Source: Spiribacter vilamensis (lineage in GTDB: Bacteria > Pseudomonadota > Gammaproteobacteria > Nitrococcales > Nitrococcaceae). From it: a stretch of DNA of 64,000 nucleotides. A program made the translations under genes and the position numbers. The notes below the pieces were generated by a model. The model was not told where the DNA came from. It searched no databases and saw nothing but the letters and a program-made list of their open reading frames with translations. The DNA is taken from assembly GCF_004217415.1 (NCBI RefSeq), contig NZ_SHLI01000001.1, forward strand, positions 186,001 to 250,000, given 5' to 3'. Below, one piece after another: positions 28,724 to 38,502 of this stretch. Each line of letters starts with the position of its first letter. Position 1 is the first letter of the stretch.

Positions 28724-29212
28724 ATGTGGTTACGTCGACGCCCGCGGCCTGATATTCACGATACCGATCCGGCCTGCCGCCGCGCGGCAATCGACGCTGC
28801 CACGGTTGGCCACAACGCCCTTCGCCGGATCGTGATGAATGATCCGGACCACGGTGTTCGGCAGGCGGCCGTGGGTCGGCTCCATGATCTGGTGATCCTC
28901 CGATCGGTTCTCGAGCGCGATCGCGACGCCTCGGTGCGCGAGGCGGCTCGCGCACGTTACCGCCAGCTGCTGGCGGGCGGTGACATGCTCGATATCGGTT
29001 ATCGCCGGGCCGCACTCCAGGCCTGTTCCGATCACCAGATCATCGCGCATGTCGCGCGCAGCGCCCGGGAGCCATGCCTGCGTCACCTGGCGATCGGGCG
29101 TATTCGCGAACCACGCCTGCTCGATGAGATCCGTCAACACGATATCGACGCAACGGTGCGGGCCGCGGCCGACGAGCGCCTAGCCGTCGAAACCCAGCGT
29201 CTCGAGCGTTGA
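28724..29212 (+). CDS. Small HEAT-like repeat protein of unknown function
   Basis: The 162-residue cytoplasmic protein consists of short arginine- and alanine-rich helical repeats, for example DPDHGVRQAAVGRLHDL, DRDASVREAARARYRQL and DIDATVRAAADERLA, each with the D-x-x-V-R-x-A-A pattern of HEAT repeats. Similar repeats precede DUF349 in some gammaproteobacterial proteins, but no DUF349 is present here. The ATG is 12 bases after the terminator T-run and lacks a visible Shine-Dalgarno site. Its last 33 bases overlap the 3' end of lpxH on the other strand. Function unknown; likely a protein-binding scaffold. Confidence 0.65.
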   Translation: MWLRRRPRPDIHDTDPACRRAAIDAATVGHNALRRIVMNDPDHGVRQAAVGRLHDLVILRSVLERDRDASVREAARARYRQLLAGGDMLDIGYRRAALQACSDHQIIAHVARSAREPCLRHLAIGRIREPRLLDEIRQHDIDATVRAAADERLAVETQRLER

Positions 29213-29926
29213 GACACCGTTGTCGATGCGCAGGACGCTGCCCTGCTCGAACCAGTCGCCAAGCACGACGCGGGTGCCCGGGTGATCGTCGACTGTCAGT
29301 TGGTGGATGGCGGGGCGGTGTGTATGACCATGGATCAGGTGTCGCACGCCCCAGTCCCTCAGGCGCTGGTCGACGGTGTCGGCGTTGACGTCCATGATCC
29401 GCGCGGTCTTCCCCGCCATGGCCTCGCCGCTGCGGCGGCGGAGATCCCGGGCCTGTTCGATGCGCCGGTCAACGGGCTGGGCGAGGAACGTTCTCTGCCA
29501 GTCTTGATCCCGGACCTGCCGGCGGAAGGCCTGGTAGGCGACATCGTCGGTGCAGAGGGCATCGCCATGCTCGAGCAGCACCGCCTCGCCGTCTATCGCC
29601 ACAACCGTGGGTTCGGCCAGCAATTGAGCCTGTGCGGCCCGGCAGAAATCCGTGCCGATGAGGAAATCGCGATTGCCATGCATGAGATAGACCGGCGTGC
29701 CCCGGGCACTGAGTGTTGCCAGTGCGGGCGCCACGGGGTCGTCGGACGGCCGGGCATCGTCACCGACCCAGGCCTCGAAGAGATCGCCCAGGATGAACAG
29801 CGCCGCGGCCTCGGCGGCCGTGGTTTCGAGAAATCGCAGAAAGGCGCGGGTCGCCGCCGGACGGTCGGTATCCAGATGCAGGTCGGCAATGAACAGGACG
29901 GGTGATTCAGCGGTGTCAAAACGCAT
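29180..29926 (-). CDS. lpxH: UDP-2,3-diacylglucosamine diphosphatase
   Basis: The 248-residue calcineurin-like phosphoesterase shows FIADLHLDTDRP, GDLFEAWVGDD, MHGNRDFLIG, LEHGDALCTDD and HGHTHRPAIH, the full metal-binding set of LpxH. It hydrolyses UDP-2,3-diacylglucosamine to lipid X in lipid A synthesis. MRFDTAESP at 29926 was chosen (GGAG three bases upstream); ATG at 29935 is an alternative. Divergent from gltX. Confidence 0.94.
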   Translation of the reverse strand: MRFDTAESPVLFIADLHLDTDRPAATRAFLRFLETTAAEAAALFILGDLFEAWVGDDARPSDDPVAPALATLSARGTPVYLMHGNRDFLIGTDFCRAAQAQLLAEPTVVAIDGEAVLLEHGDALCTDDVAYQAFRRQVRDQDWQRTFLAQPVDRRIEQARDLRRRSGEAMAGKTARIMDVNADTVDQRLRDWGVRHLIHGHTHRPAIHQLTVDDHPGTRVVLGDWFEQGSVLRIDNGVSTLETLGFDG

Positions 29927-29996
29927 GCGCTCCATCCGGGCAAGATGACGTTGCCGACGGCTGCATGCAAGCGGTGGTTCCATTACCATTGAGAAG

Positions 29997-31424
29997 ATGA
30001 ACGATAAGGTCGTCCGCACACGTTTCGCGCCAAGCCCCTCGGGTCGGCTGCATATCGGCAATCTCCGCACGGCGCTCTTCAATCGGCTGCTGGCACGACA
30101 CCACCAGGGTGTTTTTATGCTGCGGGTCGAGGATAGTGACGCGGCACGAAGCGACGCCACCGCGATCGACGGGTTGCAGTCGGATCTGCGCTGGCTCGGG
30201 CTTGCGTGGGACGCCGGTCCGGGCATCGACGACCCCGAGGACTGGCAGCAGTCCCGGCGGGCAGCGCTCCATGCCGATGCGGCGGAGCGGTTGCGTACCG
30301 CTGATGCGGCCTATCCCTGTTTCTGCTCCATCGAGCGCCTGGCGGCACTGCGGGATCGACAACAGCGTGCCGGTGAACCGCCGCGTTACGATGGCCGCTG
30401 CGCCGGCATCGATCCGGCGGAGGCGGCGCGGCGGGTCGCGGCCGGCGAACCATCGGTGTTGCGCCTGCGTATGCCGGCGGACGGGGTAATCGGGTTCACC
30501 GATCGGTTGCGGGGTGAGCAGTCATTTCCGGCCGCGGATCTGGATGATCCGGTCATCCAGCGCGCCGACGGCAGCCCGGCCTTCCTCTTTGCCAACGCGC
30601 TGGATGATGCGCTGATGGGAATTACCCATGTGCTCCGTGGCGAGGATCACCTCTCCAACACACCCCGTCAGCTCGTACTTCTTGAACGACTCGGGCTGGA
30701 CGCACCCTGCTACGGGCATCTTTCGCTGGTGGTGGATGAACGGGATGCGCCGCTGTCGAAGCGCCGGGGTGCACCGGGCATCGATGACCTGCGGGATCGT
30801 GGGGTGCTCCCGGAGGCGATCTGCAACTATCTGGCCCGCCTCGGCAACCCCGTCCCCGACGAGACGCTGCAAACGCTCGATCAGCTTGCAGCGGGCTTTG
30901 ACGTCTCCCGGCTGAGTCGGCGTCCCGCCCGCTTTGACGAGCGCCAGTTGCGACACTGGCAATCCCTGGCCATGGCCCGGGCTCCACTCGAGACACTGCG
31001 GCCGGCCCTGCAGGCGAGCTGCATCCCGCATGAACTGATCCCGGCGTTCATCGCCCTGGTACAGCCCAATCTCCAGTCGGCCGGCGAGCTCAACGACTGG
31101 GCCGTGCGGCTGTTCGACGATCGGGACGTTATGACCGACGCCACCCGGGCGCGGGCCACCGAGGTGGGGCCAGAGTTTTTCGAGACCGTCCTGACGATGC
31201 TCGAGTCGGCGGATACCAGCGACTGGAAAGCGCTTCGTGCGCAGCTGGAGGAGGCGACCGGCCGCCGTGGCGGGGCCCTCATGAAGCCCCTGCGCCAGGT
31301 CCTGACCGGCCTCGATCACGGGCCGGCGCTCGGCGCCATTATTCACATCATGCCGGCGGCGATCCGTCGGCTGCGTTTACAGCGGGCGGCGGCCGTCGCC
31401 TCGGGAGCCGGTTCGGATGCTTGA
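29997..31424 (+). CDS. gltX: Glutamate--tRNA ligase
   Basis: The 475-residue class I synthetase shows the HIGH-type motif ([14 protein letters not shown]) and the KMSKS-type motif ([11 protein letters not shown]). Zinc-type cysteines CFC and YDGRC are present around residues 103-130 in the acceptor-binding insertion. The C-terminal helical anticodon domain is complete, so this is a full synthetase and not a GluQ-type truncated enzyme. Whether it charges tRNA-Glu only or also tRNA-Gln cannot be read from sequence. The cysS start overlaps its last codons. Confidence 0.93.
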   Translation: MNDKVVRTRFAPSPSGRLHIGNLRTALFNRLLARHHQGVFMLRVEDSDAARSDATAIDGLQSDLRWLGLAWDAGPGIDDPEDWQQSRRAALHADAAERLRTADAAYPCFCSIERLAALRDRQQRAGEPPRYDGRCAGIDPAEAARRVAAGEPSVLRLRMPADGVIGFTDRLRGEQSFPAADLDDPVIQRADGSPAFLFANALDDALMGITHVLRGEDHLSNTPRQLVLLERLGLDAPCYGHLSLVVDERDAPLSKRRGAPGIDDLRDRGVLPEAICNYLARLGNPVPDETLQTLDQLAAGFDVSRLSRRPARFDERQLRHWQSLAMARAPLETLRPALQASCIPHELIPAFIALVQPNLQSAGELNDWAVRLFDDRDVMTDATRARATEVGPEFFETVLTMLESADTSDWKALRAQLEEATGRRGGALMKPLRQVLTGLDHGPALGAIIHIMPAAIRRLRLQRAAAVASGAGSDA

Positions 31425-32811
31425 GATCCATGACAGCCTGAGCGCACGGAAGTCTGCCTTCGTGCCCATCGATCCGCCGCGCGTCAATCTCTACGTCTGC
31501 GGCATGACAGTCTATGACTACTGTCACCTCGGACATGCCCGCGCAATGGTCGTCTTCGATATGGTCGTGCGCTATCTGCGCTTCAGCGGCTACGACGTTC
31601 GCTACGTCCGTAACATCACCGACATTGATGACAAGATCATCGCCCGTGCTGCTGCCCTGGGTGAATCGATCGATGCGCTGACGCCGCGCTTCATCGACGC
31701 GATGCACGAGGACGCCGATGCGCTGGGCTGCGAACGCCCGGACGAAGAGCCCTGTGCAACGGCGCACATCGATCAAATCATTGCCATGATCGAGCGGCTC
31801 ATCGAGCGTGGCTATGCGTACCAGTCGGCGGGTGATGTCTATTATGCGGTGGGTCGTTTCCCCGAGTATGGCCGCCTCTCCGGCAAACGCCTCGAGGATT
31901 TGCGCGCGGGTGCCCGTGTCGATGCCGCGGAGGAGAAACGGGACCCGGCCGACTTTGCCCTCTGGAAGGCCGCCCGGCCCGACGAGCCGAGCTGGGATGC
32001 CCCCTGGGGGCGGGGGCGTCCGGGATGGCACATCGAGTGCTCGGCGATGTCGACGCACTGTCTGGGCAACCAGTTCGATATCCATGGCGGCGGCATTGAT
32101 CTGAAATTCCCGCACCATGAAAACGAGATCGCCCAGTCGGAGGCCGCCACCGGCGAGCATTTCGTCAACTACTGGATGCACAACGGTCATGTCCGGATCG
32201 ACGACGAGAAAATGGCGAAGTCGCTGGGGAATTTCACAACGGTCCGCGATGTGCTCGCGCGGCACGATGCGGAGACGGTGCGCCAGTTCCTGCTCTCGAG
32301 CCACTACCGCAGTCCGCTGAATTATACGGCCGACGCCCTGCTGCAGGCGCGCAGCGGCATGGAGCGCCTCTATACCGCGCTGCGGGGACTTCCCGGGGCG
32401 CGTTCGGAGGACACCGACAGCCAGTCGTTCCGGGATCGGTTTCAGTCGGCGATGGATGACGACTTCAATACACCGTTGGCAATGGCGGTTCTCTTCGACC
32501 TGGCGCGGTCGATCAACCGGGCCCGCGAGGCCGATGACGAGGACCGGGCGGATGGGCTTGGTACCACGCTGCGCGAACTCGGTCGGGTCCTGGGGCTGCT
32601 CAACCAAGTGCCGGCGGAGTACCTCCAGGGCGGCGCGACGGCGGACGATGCCAGTGCGGAGCGCATCCGGGAAAGGATAGCCGAGCGGGCCGCCGCCCGG
32701 GCGGCACGGGATTTCGCGCGGGCGGATGCGATCCGCGATGCGCTGCTGGCCGAGGGCATCGTGCTCGAGGACAAGCCCGATGGCACCGTCTGGCGTCGCG
32801 ACGGAGGGTGA
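31417..32811 (+). CDS. cysS: Cysteine--tRNA ligase
   Basis: The 464-residue class I synthetase has the HIGH-type motif [13 protein letters not shown] and the KMSKS-type KMAKSLGNF. The zinc ligands appear in [18 protein letters not shown] and [13 protein letters not shown]. Length agrees with E. coli CysS (461). It overlaps gltX by eight bases, implying a joint transcript. Confidence 0.96.
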   Translation: MLEIHDSLSARKSAFVPIDPPRVNLYVCGMTVYDYCHLGHARAMVVFDMVVRYLRFSGYDVRYVRNITDIDDKIIARAAALGESIDALTPRFIDAMHEDADALGCERPDEEPCATAHIDQIIAMIERLIERGYAYQSAGDVYYAVGRFPEYGRLSGKRLEDLRAGARVDAAEEKRDPADFALWKAARPDEPSWDAPWGRGRPGWHIECSAMSTHCLGNQFDIHGGGIDLKFPHHENEIAQSEAATGEHFVNYWMHNGHVRIDDEKMAKSLGNFTTVRDVLARHDAETVRQFLLSSHYRSPLNYTADALLQARSGMERLYTALRGLPGARSEDTDSQSFRDRFQSAMDDDFNTPLAMAVLFDLARSINRAREADDEDRADGLGTTLRELGRVLGLLNQVPAEYLQGGATADDASAERIRERIAERAAARAARDFARADAIRDALLAEGIVLEDKPDGTVWRRDGG

Positions 32812-32828
32812 CTTCCGGCGCTATCCGG

Positions 32829-34118
32829 CTAGTTTTCCATCCCCGCCGGTCGATTCCGGGGATAGACGCGACGTTCCAGCCTTGCCACCTTCACGCGGTT
32901 TTCCTCTGCCTGGAGAACGGTGACCGGGTGGCCGTCGATAAGCAGGCTGATGCCGGGTTCGGGAATGGTTTCGAGATGCTCGAGGATCAGCCCGTTCAGG
33001 GTCTTTGGCCCTTCCGCCGGCAACTCCCAGCCCAGTAGACGTTTCAGCTCCCGCACACTGGCACTGCCGGCGGCGAGGTAGCTGCCGTCGGATTGACGGT
33101 GTATGTCGCGGATCGCCTCGGCAGGGTCGGTGGTGAACTCGCCCACGATTTCCTCGAGGATGTCCTCCAGGGTAACCAGGCCATGGAACTCGCCGTACTC
33201 GTCCACGATCAGGCCGATCCGGCGCCGCTCCGCCTGGAAGTTCAGCATCTGCTGGTGCAGTGGCGTTCCTTCGGGGATGAAATACGGATCGCGCACATGC
33301 TCGAGAAGGCGCTCCCGGGTCAGGGCGCCATCAAGCATGGCGGTGAGTACGCGGCGGATATGAAGCACGCCCCGAATCGTATCCACGCCGCCGTCGAAGA
33401 CCGGTAATCGCGTGTACTCCGAGCCGGCGATCTGCTCGGTGATCCGACCCCAGTCATCGTTAAGGTCGATGCCGACCACCTCGTTGCGCGGCACCATGAT
33501 GTCGTCGACCGTCGCCTGGTCCAGGTCGAGGATGCCAAGCAGCATGCGCTGGTGGCGACGCGGGATCATGGCCCCGGTCTCATTGACCACGGTTCGGAGC
33601 TCTTCGCGACTGAGGGCCGTCTGACCGCCTTCGGTGGGGCTGACGCCCAGAATACGCAGCAGCGTGTTGGCGACCATATTGGTAAGCCACACGAGCGGGT
33701 AGAGGAGTTTGAGCAGTGGTCCGAGGACGATGGCCGCGGGGAAGGCCACGCGTTCCGGCCGCAGCGCCGCCAGCGTTTTCGGCGCCACCTCTGCGAAGAT
33801 CAGGATGGTCAGCGTAAGGAGTCCGGTTGCCGCTGCCAGCGCCCCCTGTCCTCCCAGCCGAAGGGCGATAAGCGTTGCGATTGAAGAGGCGGCGATGTTG
33901 ACGAAGTTGTTGCCCAGAAGAATGATCCCGATCAGTCGATCCGGGCGTGCCAGTAGCCGTTCCGCCCGCTGCGCCCCTCGATGGCCCTGGCGGGACAGGT
34001 GGCGCAGTCGGTAGCGGTTGAGGGTCATCAACGCGGTTTCCGAACTTGAAAACGCGCCGGAAAGGACGATGAGCACGCCCAGCATTCCGAACAGGAAGGG
34101 GAGGGGGATAACGTCCAA
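32829..34118 (-). CDS. corB: CorB/YfjD-like DUF21-CBS membrane protein
   Basis: The 429-residue protein has an N-terminal DUF21/CNNM membrane domain with four helices (about residues 4-170), including the SGAFSSSETALMTLNRYRL motif, a CBS pair (about 195-320) and a C-terminal CorC_HlyC domain (to 429). CNNM/CorB proteins are linked to magnesium export or resistance. The gene pairs with the downstream-strand ccsA/ypjD-like gene next to ffh, an arrangement known in E. coli and Pseudomonas. Confidence 0.9.
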   Translation of the reverse strand: MDVIPLPFLFGMLGVLIVLSGAFSSSETALMTLNRYRLRHLSRQGHRGAQRAERLLARPDRLIGIILLGNNFVNIAASSIATLIALRLGGQGALAAATGLLTLTILIFAEVAPKTLAALRPERVAFPAAIVLGPLLKLLYPLVWLTNMVANTLLRILGVSPTEGGQTALSREELRTVVNETGAMIPRRHQRMLLGILDLDQATVDDIMVPRNEVVGIDLNDDWGRITEQIAGSEYTRLPVFDGGVDTIRGVLHIRRVLTAMLDGALTRERLLEHVRDPYFIPEGTPLHQQMLNFQAERRRIGLIVDEYGEFHGLVTLEDILEEIVGEFTTDPAEAIRDIHRQSDGSYLAAGSASVRELKRLLGWELPAEGPKTLNGLILEHLETIPEPGISLLIDGHPVTVLQAEENRVKVARLERRVYPRNRPAGMEN

Positions 34119-34125
34119 GGTTTTT

Positions 34126-34959
34126 TTACGCCGCCTTACCGAGGATCAGTTCAAGTACGATTTTGCTGCCGAAGTAGGCGACTGCCAGCAGCGCAAAGCC
34201 CCACAGTGTCCAGCGGATCGCGGTGCGCCCCCGCCACCCGGCGAGACTGCGGCCCACCAGCAGTCCTGCGAAAACAAGCCACCCGGTCATCGAAATGACG
34301 GTCTTGTGGACGAGATCCTGCGCGAACAGGTTGTCGACGAACAGCCATCCGCTGATGAGTGCGACGGACAGCATGACAAAACCACTCGCGACGAGCTGGA
34401 AAAGCAGGGCCTCCATGCCCTGGAGCGGCGGGAGGAACCCGAGAATGGGGCCCGCCCGACGTCGCCGCAGAGCGCCCTCCTGCCATGCGAGGAGCAGTGC
34501 CTGGGCACTGGCGAGTCCGAGAATGGCGTACGCCACCACCGATGTGATGACGTGTATGTCGACGGAGGCCCCCACCGGCACCGTTGTCGCGGTGGGAACT
34601 CCGAGCGCCTGTGCCAGGATGAGAGCCAGGGCGGCGAACGGATAGACAACCAGTCCCAGACTATGGAGTGGCTGACGAACGGCGGCGACAACCAGCATCA
34701 GCGCCATCAGCCAGCCGAGCAGCGAAACCGCATTGAACAGTGACAGATCAATGCCGGCCGGCGTCCAGAGCGCAAACCATAGATGCGCGCCATGGATCAG
34801 TGCCGCTGCTGCCGCGAGGCCCAGCGCGAGTGGCTCGGCCCGCTGCATGGCAAGGCGTCCACGCAGTGCCGCGAGTAGCACCGCCACCGCGAGCGCGTAG
34901 AACGCGAACGCGATCCAGGTAGTCAGGGAAAGGATCATCTGCGCGCCGATTTCTGCCAT
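34126..34959 (-). CDS. ypjD: CcsA/YpjD-like cytochrome c assembly membrane protein
   Basis: The 277-residue protein has about eight membrane helices. Histidines in AALIHGAHLWFAL and SVDIHVITSVVAYAIL and the later FAQDLVHKTVISMTGWLVF sit where the haem-handling CcsA/CcmC family has them. Precise role of the YpjD branch is unknown. Start uncertain: ATG 34959 (used), 34938 or 34977; none has a strong ribosome site. Divergent from ffh. Confidence 0.8.
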   Translation of the reverse strand: MAEIGAQMILSLTTWIAFAFYALAVAVLLAALRGRLAMQRAEPLALGLAAAAALIHGAHLWFALWTPAGIDLSLFNAVSLLGWLMALMLVVAAVRQPLHSLGLVVYPFAALALILAQALGVPTATTVPVGASVDIHVITSVVAYAILGLASAQALLLAWQEGALRRRRAGPILGFLPPLQGMEALLFQLVASGFVMLSVALISGWLFVDNLFAQDLVHKTVISMTGWLVFAGLLVGRSLAGWRGRTAIRWTLWGFALLAVAYFGSKIVLELILGKAA

Positions 34960-35081
34960 TACGACCCGAAAGATCATCGCACAGAAAAACCCTGTCTTCG
35001 ACCATCGGCGCGCGATGATCGGATCTGCGCTGATACAATTCCGGAAACTGAATGCAGGTGGCCGCGGAGGTCCCAACGGAC

Positions 35082-36485
35082 ATGTTTGATAATCTGAGTG
35101 ATCGCCTCGAGGCGATTGGCAAGCGCATCAAGGGCAAGGGCCGACTCACCGAGGACAACATCCAGGAGACGCTGCGCGAGGTACGCATGGCGCTGCTGGA
35201 GGCGGACGTGGCTCTGCCGGTTGTCAAGACTTTCGTGGCCAATGTTCGCGAGCGGGCGCTTGGCACCGAGATCACCCGCAGCCTCTCCCCGGGGCAGGCT
35301 TTCGTCAAGATCGTGCACGACCAGCTTGTGCAGGTGATGGGCGAGCAGAATGATGCGCTCAACCTCAATACACGCCCACCGGCCGTCGTGATGGTTGCCG
35401 GCCTGCAGGGTTCGGGCAAGACCACCAGCATCGCGAAGCTCGGCCGTCTGCTGCGGGAACGTGAGAAGAAGAAGGTGCTGGCGGTCTCGGTCGACGTCTA
35501 CCGGCCGGCGGCGATTGACCAGCTGCAACGTCTCAGCGATGAGGTGTCAATCGGCTTCCACCCCACCGACGCCAACGCCGATCCGGTGGCGGCGGTCCAG
35601 GCCGCCTACGATCAGGCGCGCACGGGATATTACGATGTATTGCTCGTAGACACTGCCGGGCGGATGCACATCGATGGCGAGATGATGGACGAGGTCCGCC
35701 GTGTGCACGAGGCGGTGAGCCCCATCGAAACCCTGTTCGTGGTCGACAGTATGACCGGTCAGGATGCTGCCAACACCGCGCGGGCATTCGACGAGGCGTT
35801 ACCGTTGACGGGTGTCATTCTGACCAAGGCGGATGGCGACGCCCGTGGCGGCGCAGCGCTGTCGATCCGCGAGATCACCGGTAAACCCATCAAGTTCCTC
35901 GGCATCGGCGAGAAGACGGACGCGCTGGAGCCTTTCCATCCCGATCGTATGGCCTCACGCATTCTCGGCATGGGTGACGTGCTCTCTCTGGTCGAGGAGG
36001 CCGAACGCAAGGTTGACCGCCAGCAGGCGGAGCGCATGGCCGGCAAGCTGAAAAAGGGCAAGGGCTTCGACCTCGAAGACATGCGCAGCCAGCTACAACA
36101 GGTCACCCAGATGGGTGGCATGAACGGCGTCATGGAAAAGCTCCCCGGCATGGGCCAGCTGAGCGAGCAGGCCAGTCAGCAGATGGACGACAGCCAGATC
36201 CGGCGCCAGATAGCCATTATCAGCGCCATGACGCCCGGTGAGCGGCAGCGCCCGGATGTCATCAACGGCTCGCGTAAACGCCGTATCGCTCGCGGTTCCG
36301 GGCTGCAGGTCCAGGACATCAATCGTTTGCTCAAGCAGCACAAGCAAATGCAGAAAATGATGAAGCAGTTCAAGAACGGTGGCATGAAAAAAATGATGCG
36401 CCAGATGGGCGGTGGCAATGGTATGCCACCGGGTGGAGGAATGCCGCCCGGGGGTGGTCTGCCGCCGGGACTTGGCGGGCGCTGA
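35082..36485 (+). CDS. ffh: Signal recognition particle GTPase Ffh
   Basis: The 467-residue protein has the N domain, G domain with GLQGSGKTTSIAKLGR, DVYRPAAIDQL, DTAGRMHIDGEM and TKADGDARGG, and the methionine-rich M domain ending in a glycine/proline tail (GGGMPPGGGLPPGLGGR). It binds 4.5S RNA and delivers signal-anchor nascent chains to FtsY. GGAGG precedes ATG 35082. A TACAAT at 35034-35039 could be the -10 of its promoter, but no good -35 was found. Confidence 0.97.
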   Translation: MFDNLSDRLEAIGKRIKGKGRLTEDNIQETLREVRMALLEADVALPVVKTFVANVRERALGTEITRSLSPGQAFVKIVHDQLVQVMGEQNDALNLNTRPPAVVMVAGLQGSGKTTSIAKLGRLLREREKKKVLAVSVDVYRPAAIDQLQRLSDEVSIGFHPTDANADPVAAVQAAYDQARTGYYDVLLVDTAGRMHIDGEMMDEVRRVHEAVSPIETLFVVDSMTGQDAANTARAFDEALPLTGVILTKADGDARGGAALSIREITGKPIKFLGIGEKTDALEPFHPDRMASRILGMGDVLSLVEEAERKVDRQQAERMAGKLKKGKGFDLEDMRSQLQQVTQMGGMNGVMEKLPGMGQLSEQASQQMDDSQIRRQIAIISAMTPGERQRPDVINGSRKRRIARGSGLQVQDINRLLKQHKQMQKMMKQFKNGGMKKMMRQMGGGNGMPPGGGMPPGGGLPPGLGGR

Positions 36486-36512
36486 ACACCTAGGTAAACT
36501 GCGCGGTTTAAT
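36483..36512 (+). promoter_or_regulatory. Candidate promoter for rpsP-rimM-trmD-rplS
   Basis: TGAACA (36483-36488), 18 bases, TTTAAT (36507-36512) match four and five of six consensus positions. The -35 overlaps the ffh stop codon and rpsP begins 27 bases downstream. Confidence 0.35.
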
Positions 36513-36539
36513 AGTCACCAGAACTGACTGGGAAATAAT

Positions 36540-36809
36540 ATGGTTACGATTCGTCTGGCGCGTGCTGGCGCCAAAAAGCGTCCTTTCTATCATGTCGTTG
36601 TTACCGACAGCCGGAACGGCCGCGATGGTAGTTTTATCGAGCGGCTCGGGTTCCTGAATCCGGTGGCCCGTGGACAGGAAATCTCCTACAAGCTGGATCT
36701 GGAGCGCGCCGAGCAGTGGATCTCGCAGGGTGCTCAGCCGTCCGAGCGTGCACGGCAGTTGATCCGCCAGGCACGCCGTGGAGCGGCCGAGGGTGCCGAG
36801 AGCGCCTGA
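36540..36809 (+). CDS. rpsP: 30S ribosomal protein S16
   Basis: The 89-residue protein begins [20 protein letters not shown] and carries the S16 hallmark [19 protein letters not shown]. It heads the widely conserved rpsP-rimM-trmD-rplS operon for ribosome and tRNA maturation. The upstream GGGAAA is a weak but properly spaced ribosome site. Confidence 0.97.
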   Translation: MVTIRLARAGAKKRPFYHVVVTDSRNGRDGSFIERLGFLNPVARGQEISYKLDLERAEQWISQGAQPSERARQLIRQARRGAAEGAESA

Positions 36810-36831
36810 ACCGGCAACCGCACAGGCGGGC

Positions 36832-37341
36832 GTGGCGCTCAGTGACTCCCATGTCCTGATGGGAGAGATTGCCGGTGTCAGGGGCGTCAACGGTGAGTTG
36901 AAAGTGCACTCCTGGACGCGCCCACGCGAGAACATACTCGATTATCCGGTCTGGACCCTCCGCCGAGGCGATGAAGTTTGTGACTGGACGCTTGCTGACG
37001 GTGGATGGCGAGGCAAGAACCTTGTTGCGCGCTTCGATGGTATAGCCGATCGGGAGGCGGCGCGGGCACTGCTTGGAAGCCATGTCATGGTAGCGAGGGC
37101 ATTGATGCCCGAAGCCGGCCCGGAGGCGTTTTACTGGTTCGAGCTCCAGGGGCTTGCGGTCGAAACACTCGGTGGCATTAATCTGGGTGTCGTGTCCGGA
37201 CTGATCGAGACCGGTGCAAACGATGTGCTGGTGGTTCGCGGCGAGCGAGAGCGACTGATCCCCTATACGCCGGGTGTGCATGTGCAGTCGGTCGAGCTCG
37301 ATGCCGGGCGGATGCGAGTGGACTGGGATCCGGAGTTCTGA
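36832..37341 (+). CDS. rimM: Ribosome maturation factor RimM
   Basis: The protein has the RimM N-terminal beta-barrel ([18 protein letters not shown]) and the PRC-barrel domain ([13 protein letters not shown]). It binds S19 and aids 16S rRNA 3'-domain folding. I use GTG 36832 (169 residues, about family length); GTG 36778, inside rpsP, would add 18 residues. Neither has a strong ribosome site, so the start is uncertain. Confidence 0.92.
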   Translation: MALSDSHVLMGEIAGVRGVNGELKVHSWTRPRENILDYPVWTLRRGDEVCDWTLADGGWRGKNLVARFDGIADREAARALLGSHVMVARALMPEAGPEAFYWFELQGLAVETLGGINLGVVSGLIETGANDVLVVRGERERLIPYTPGVHVQSVELDAGRMRVDWDPEF

Positions 37342-37345
37342 CGGG

Positions 37346-38083
37346 ATGCGTTTCGATGTGATCACGCTGTTCCCCGGGATGGTGGAGTCCATGACCACGC
37401 ATGGCGTCGTGGGCCGGGGCATCGAGAAGGGTTTCATCGAGCTGGTGACCTGGAACCCGCGGGATTTCAGCAATGATCGGCATGGTACGGTCGACGATCG
37501 GCCCTACGGGGGCGGACCGGGAATGGTGATGAAGGTCGAACCGCTTCGGGCGACGATTCGGGCCGCTCGTGAGGCGGCGGATCCAGCGCCGGTCATCTAC
37601 CTGTCGCCTGATGGGCGGATGCTGAACGAATCGCGCGTGCAGGAGCTTGGCCGCTATGAGCGGGTGATCCTGCTCTGCGGGCGCTACGAGGGAATCGACG
37701 AGCGTCTTGTCGAGCTGGAAGTTGACGCGACGCTGTCCGTCGGTGATTACGTTGTCAGCGGTGGTGAGTTGCCGGCGATGATCGTCGTCGACGCAGTCTC
37801 GAGGCTGGTGCCGGGCGTGCTCGGTCATGCCGAGTCGGCTTCGCAGGATGCATTCGCAGACGGGCTCCTCGACTGCCCGCACTACACGCGACCGGAAGTG
37901 GTCGACGGGTTGAAGGTGCCGGCGGTGCTGCTCAGCGGCGACCACCAGGCGGTTGCCCGGTGGCGTCTGCAGCAGGCACTGGGGCGAACGCGGGAAAAGC
38001 GTCCTGACCTGCTTGAAAGGCGCGGGATGAGTGACAGTGAACACGCATTGCTCGAGGATTATCGGGCACTGCAATCGAATTAA
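37346..38083 (+). CDS. trmD: tRNA (guanine37-N1)-methyltransferase
   Basis: The 245-residue SPOUT enzyme begins [14 protein letters not shown] and contains the trefoil-knot SAM-binding segments [24 protein letters not shown] and [10 protein letters not shown]. It methylates G37 next to the anticodon to prevent frameshifting. The ATG at 37346 is four bases after the rimM stop; the frame extension to 37274 lies in rimM. Confidence 0.97.
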   Translation: MRFDVITLFPGMVESMTTHGVVGRGIEKGFIELVTWNPRDFSNDRHGTVDDRPYGGGPGMVMKVEPLRATIRAAREAADPAPVIYLSPDGRMLNESRVQELGRYERVILLCGRYEGIDERLVELEVDATLSVGDYVVSGGELPAMIVVDAVSRLVPGVLGHAESASQDAFADGLLDCPHYTRPEVVDGLKVPAVLLSGDHQAVARWRLQQALGRTREKRPDLLERRGMSDSEHALLEDYRALQSN

Positions 38084-38101
38084 AGACAAGGGGATGCAGG
38101 C

Positions 38102-38479
38102 ATGACCAACATCATCGAAGAACTGGAGCGCGAAGAGGTCGAGAAAACCGGCCGCTCGCTTGATGACATCAACGCGGGCGATACCGTCCTCGTCAACGTG
38201 TGGGTTCGCGAGGGCAACCGCGAGCGCACCCAGCCCTTCGAGGGTGTAGTGATCGCGATGCGCAACCGTGGCGTCAACTCGTCGTTCACGCTGCGCAAGG
38301 TGTCCCATGGCGTGGGCGTAGAGCGGGTCTTCCAGCTCCACAGCCCTCTCATCGAGAGCATCAAGGTGAAACGCCGGGGTGACGTTCGCCGGGCCAAGCT
38401 CTACTTCCTGCGCGAGCGGCGTGGCAAGGCGGCGCGGATCAAGGAGAAGGTGCGCTCCAAGCGTCGTACCGCCTCCTGA
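38102..38479 (+). CDS. rplS: 50S ribosomal protein L19
   Basis: The 125-residue protein shows the L19 core [21 protein letters not shown] and [13 protein letters not shown]. It sits at the 30S-50S interface. It ends the rpsP operon and its stop codon lies in an inverted repeat shared with the convergent serB stop. Confidence 0.97.
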   Translation: MTNIIEELEREEVEKTGRSLDDINAGDTVLVNVWVREGNRERTQPFEGVVIAMRNRGVNSSFTLRKVSHGVGVERVFQLHSPLIESIKVKRRGDVRRAKLYFLRERRGKAARIKEKVRSKRRTAS

Positions 38480-38502
38480 TCGGACACCGACCCGCCGATC
38501 AG
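38476..38502. terminator. Inverted repeat containing both the rplS and serB stop codons
   Basis: CTGATCGG (38476-38483) and CCGATCAG (38495-38502) are perfect inverted repeats separated by 11 bases. The rplS TGA (38477-38479) and the serB TGA (38499-38501, minus strand) each lie within one arm. It could be a bidirectional 3'-end hairpin, but no T-run follows on either strand. Confidence 0.4.
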
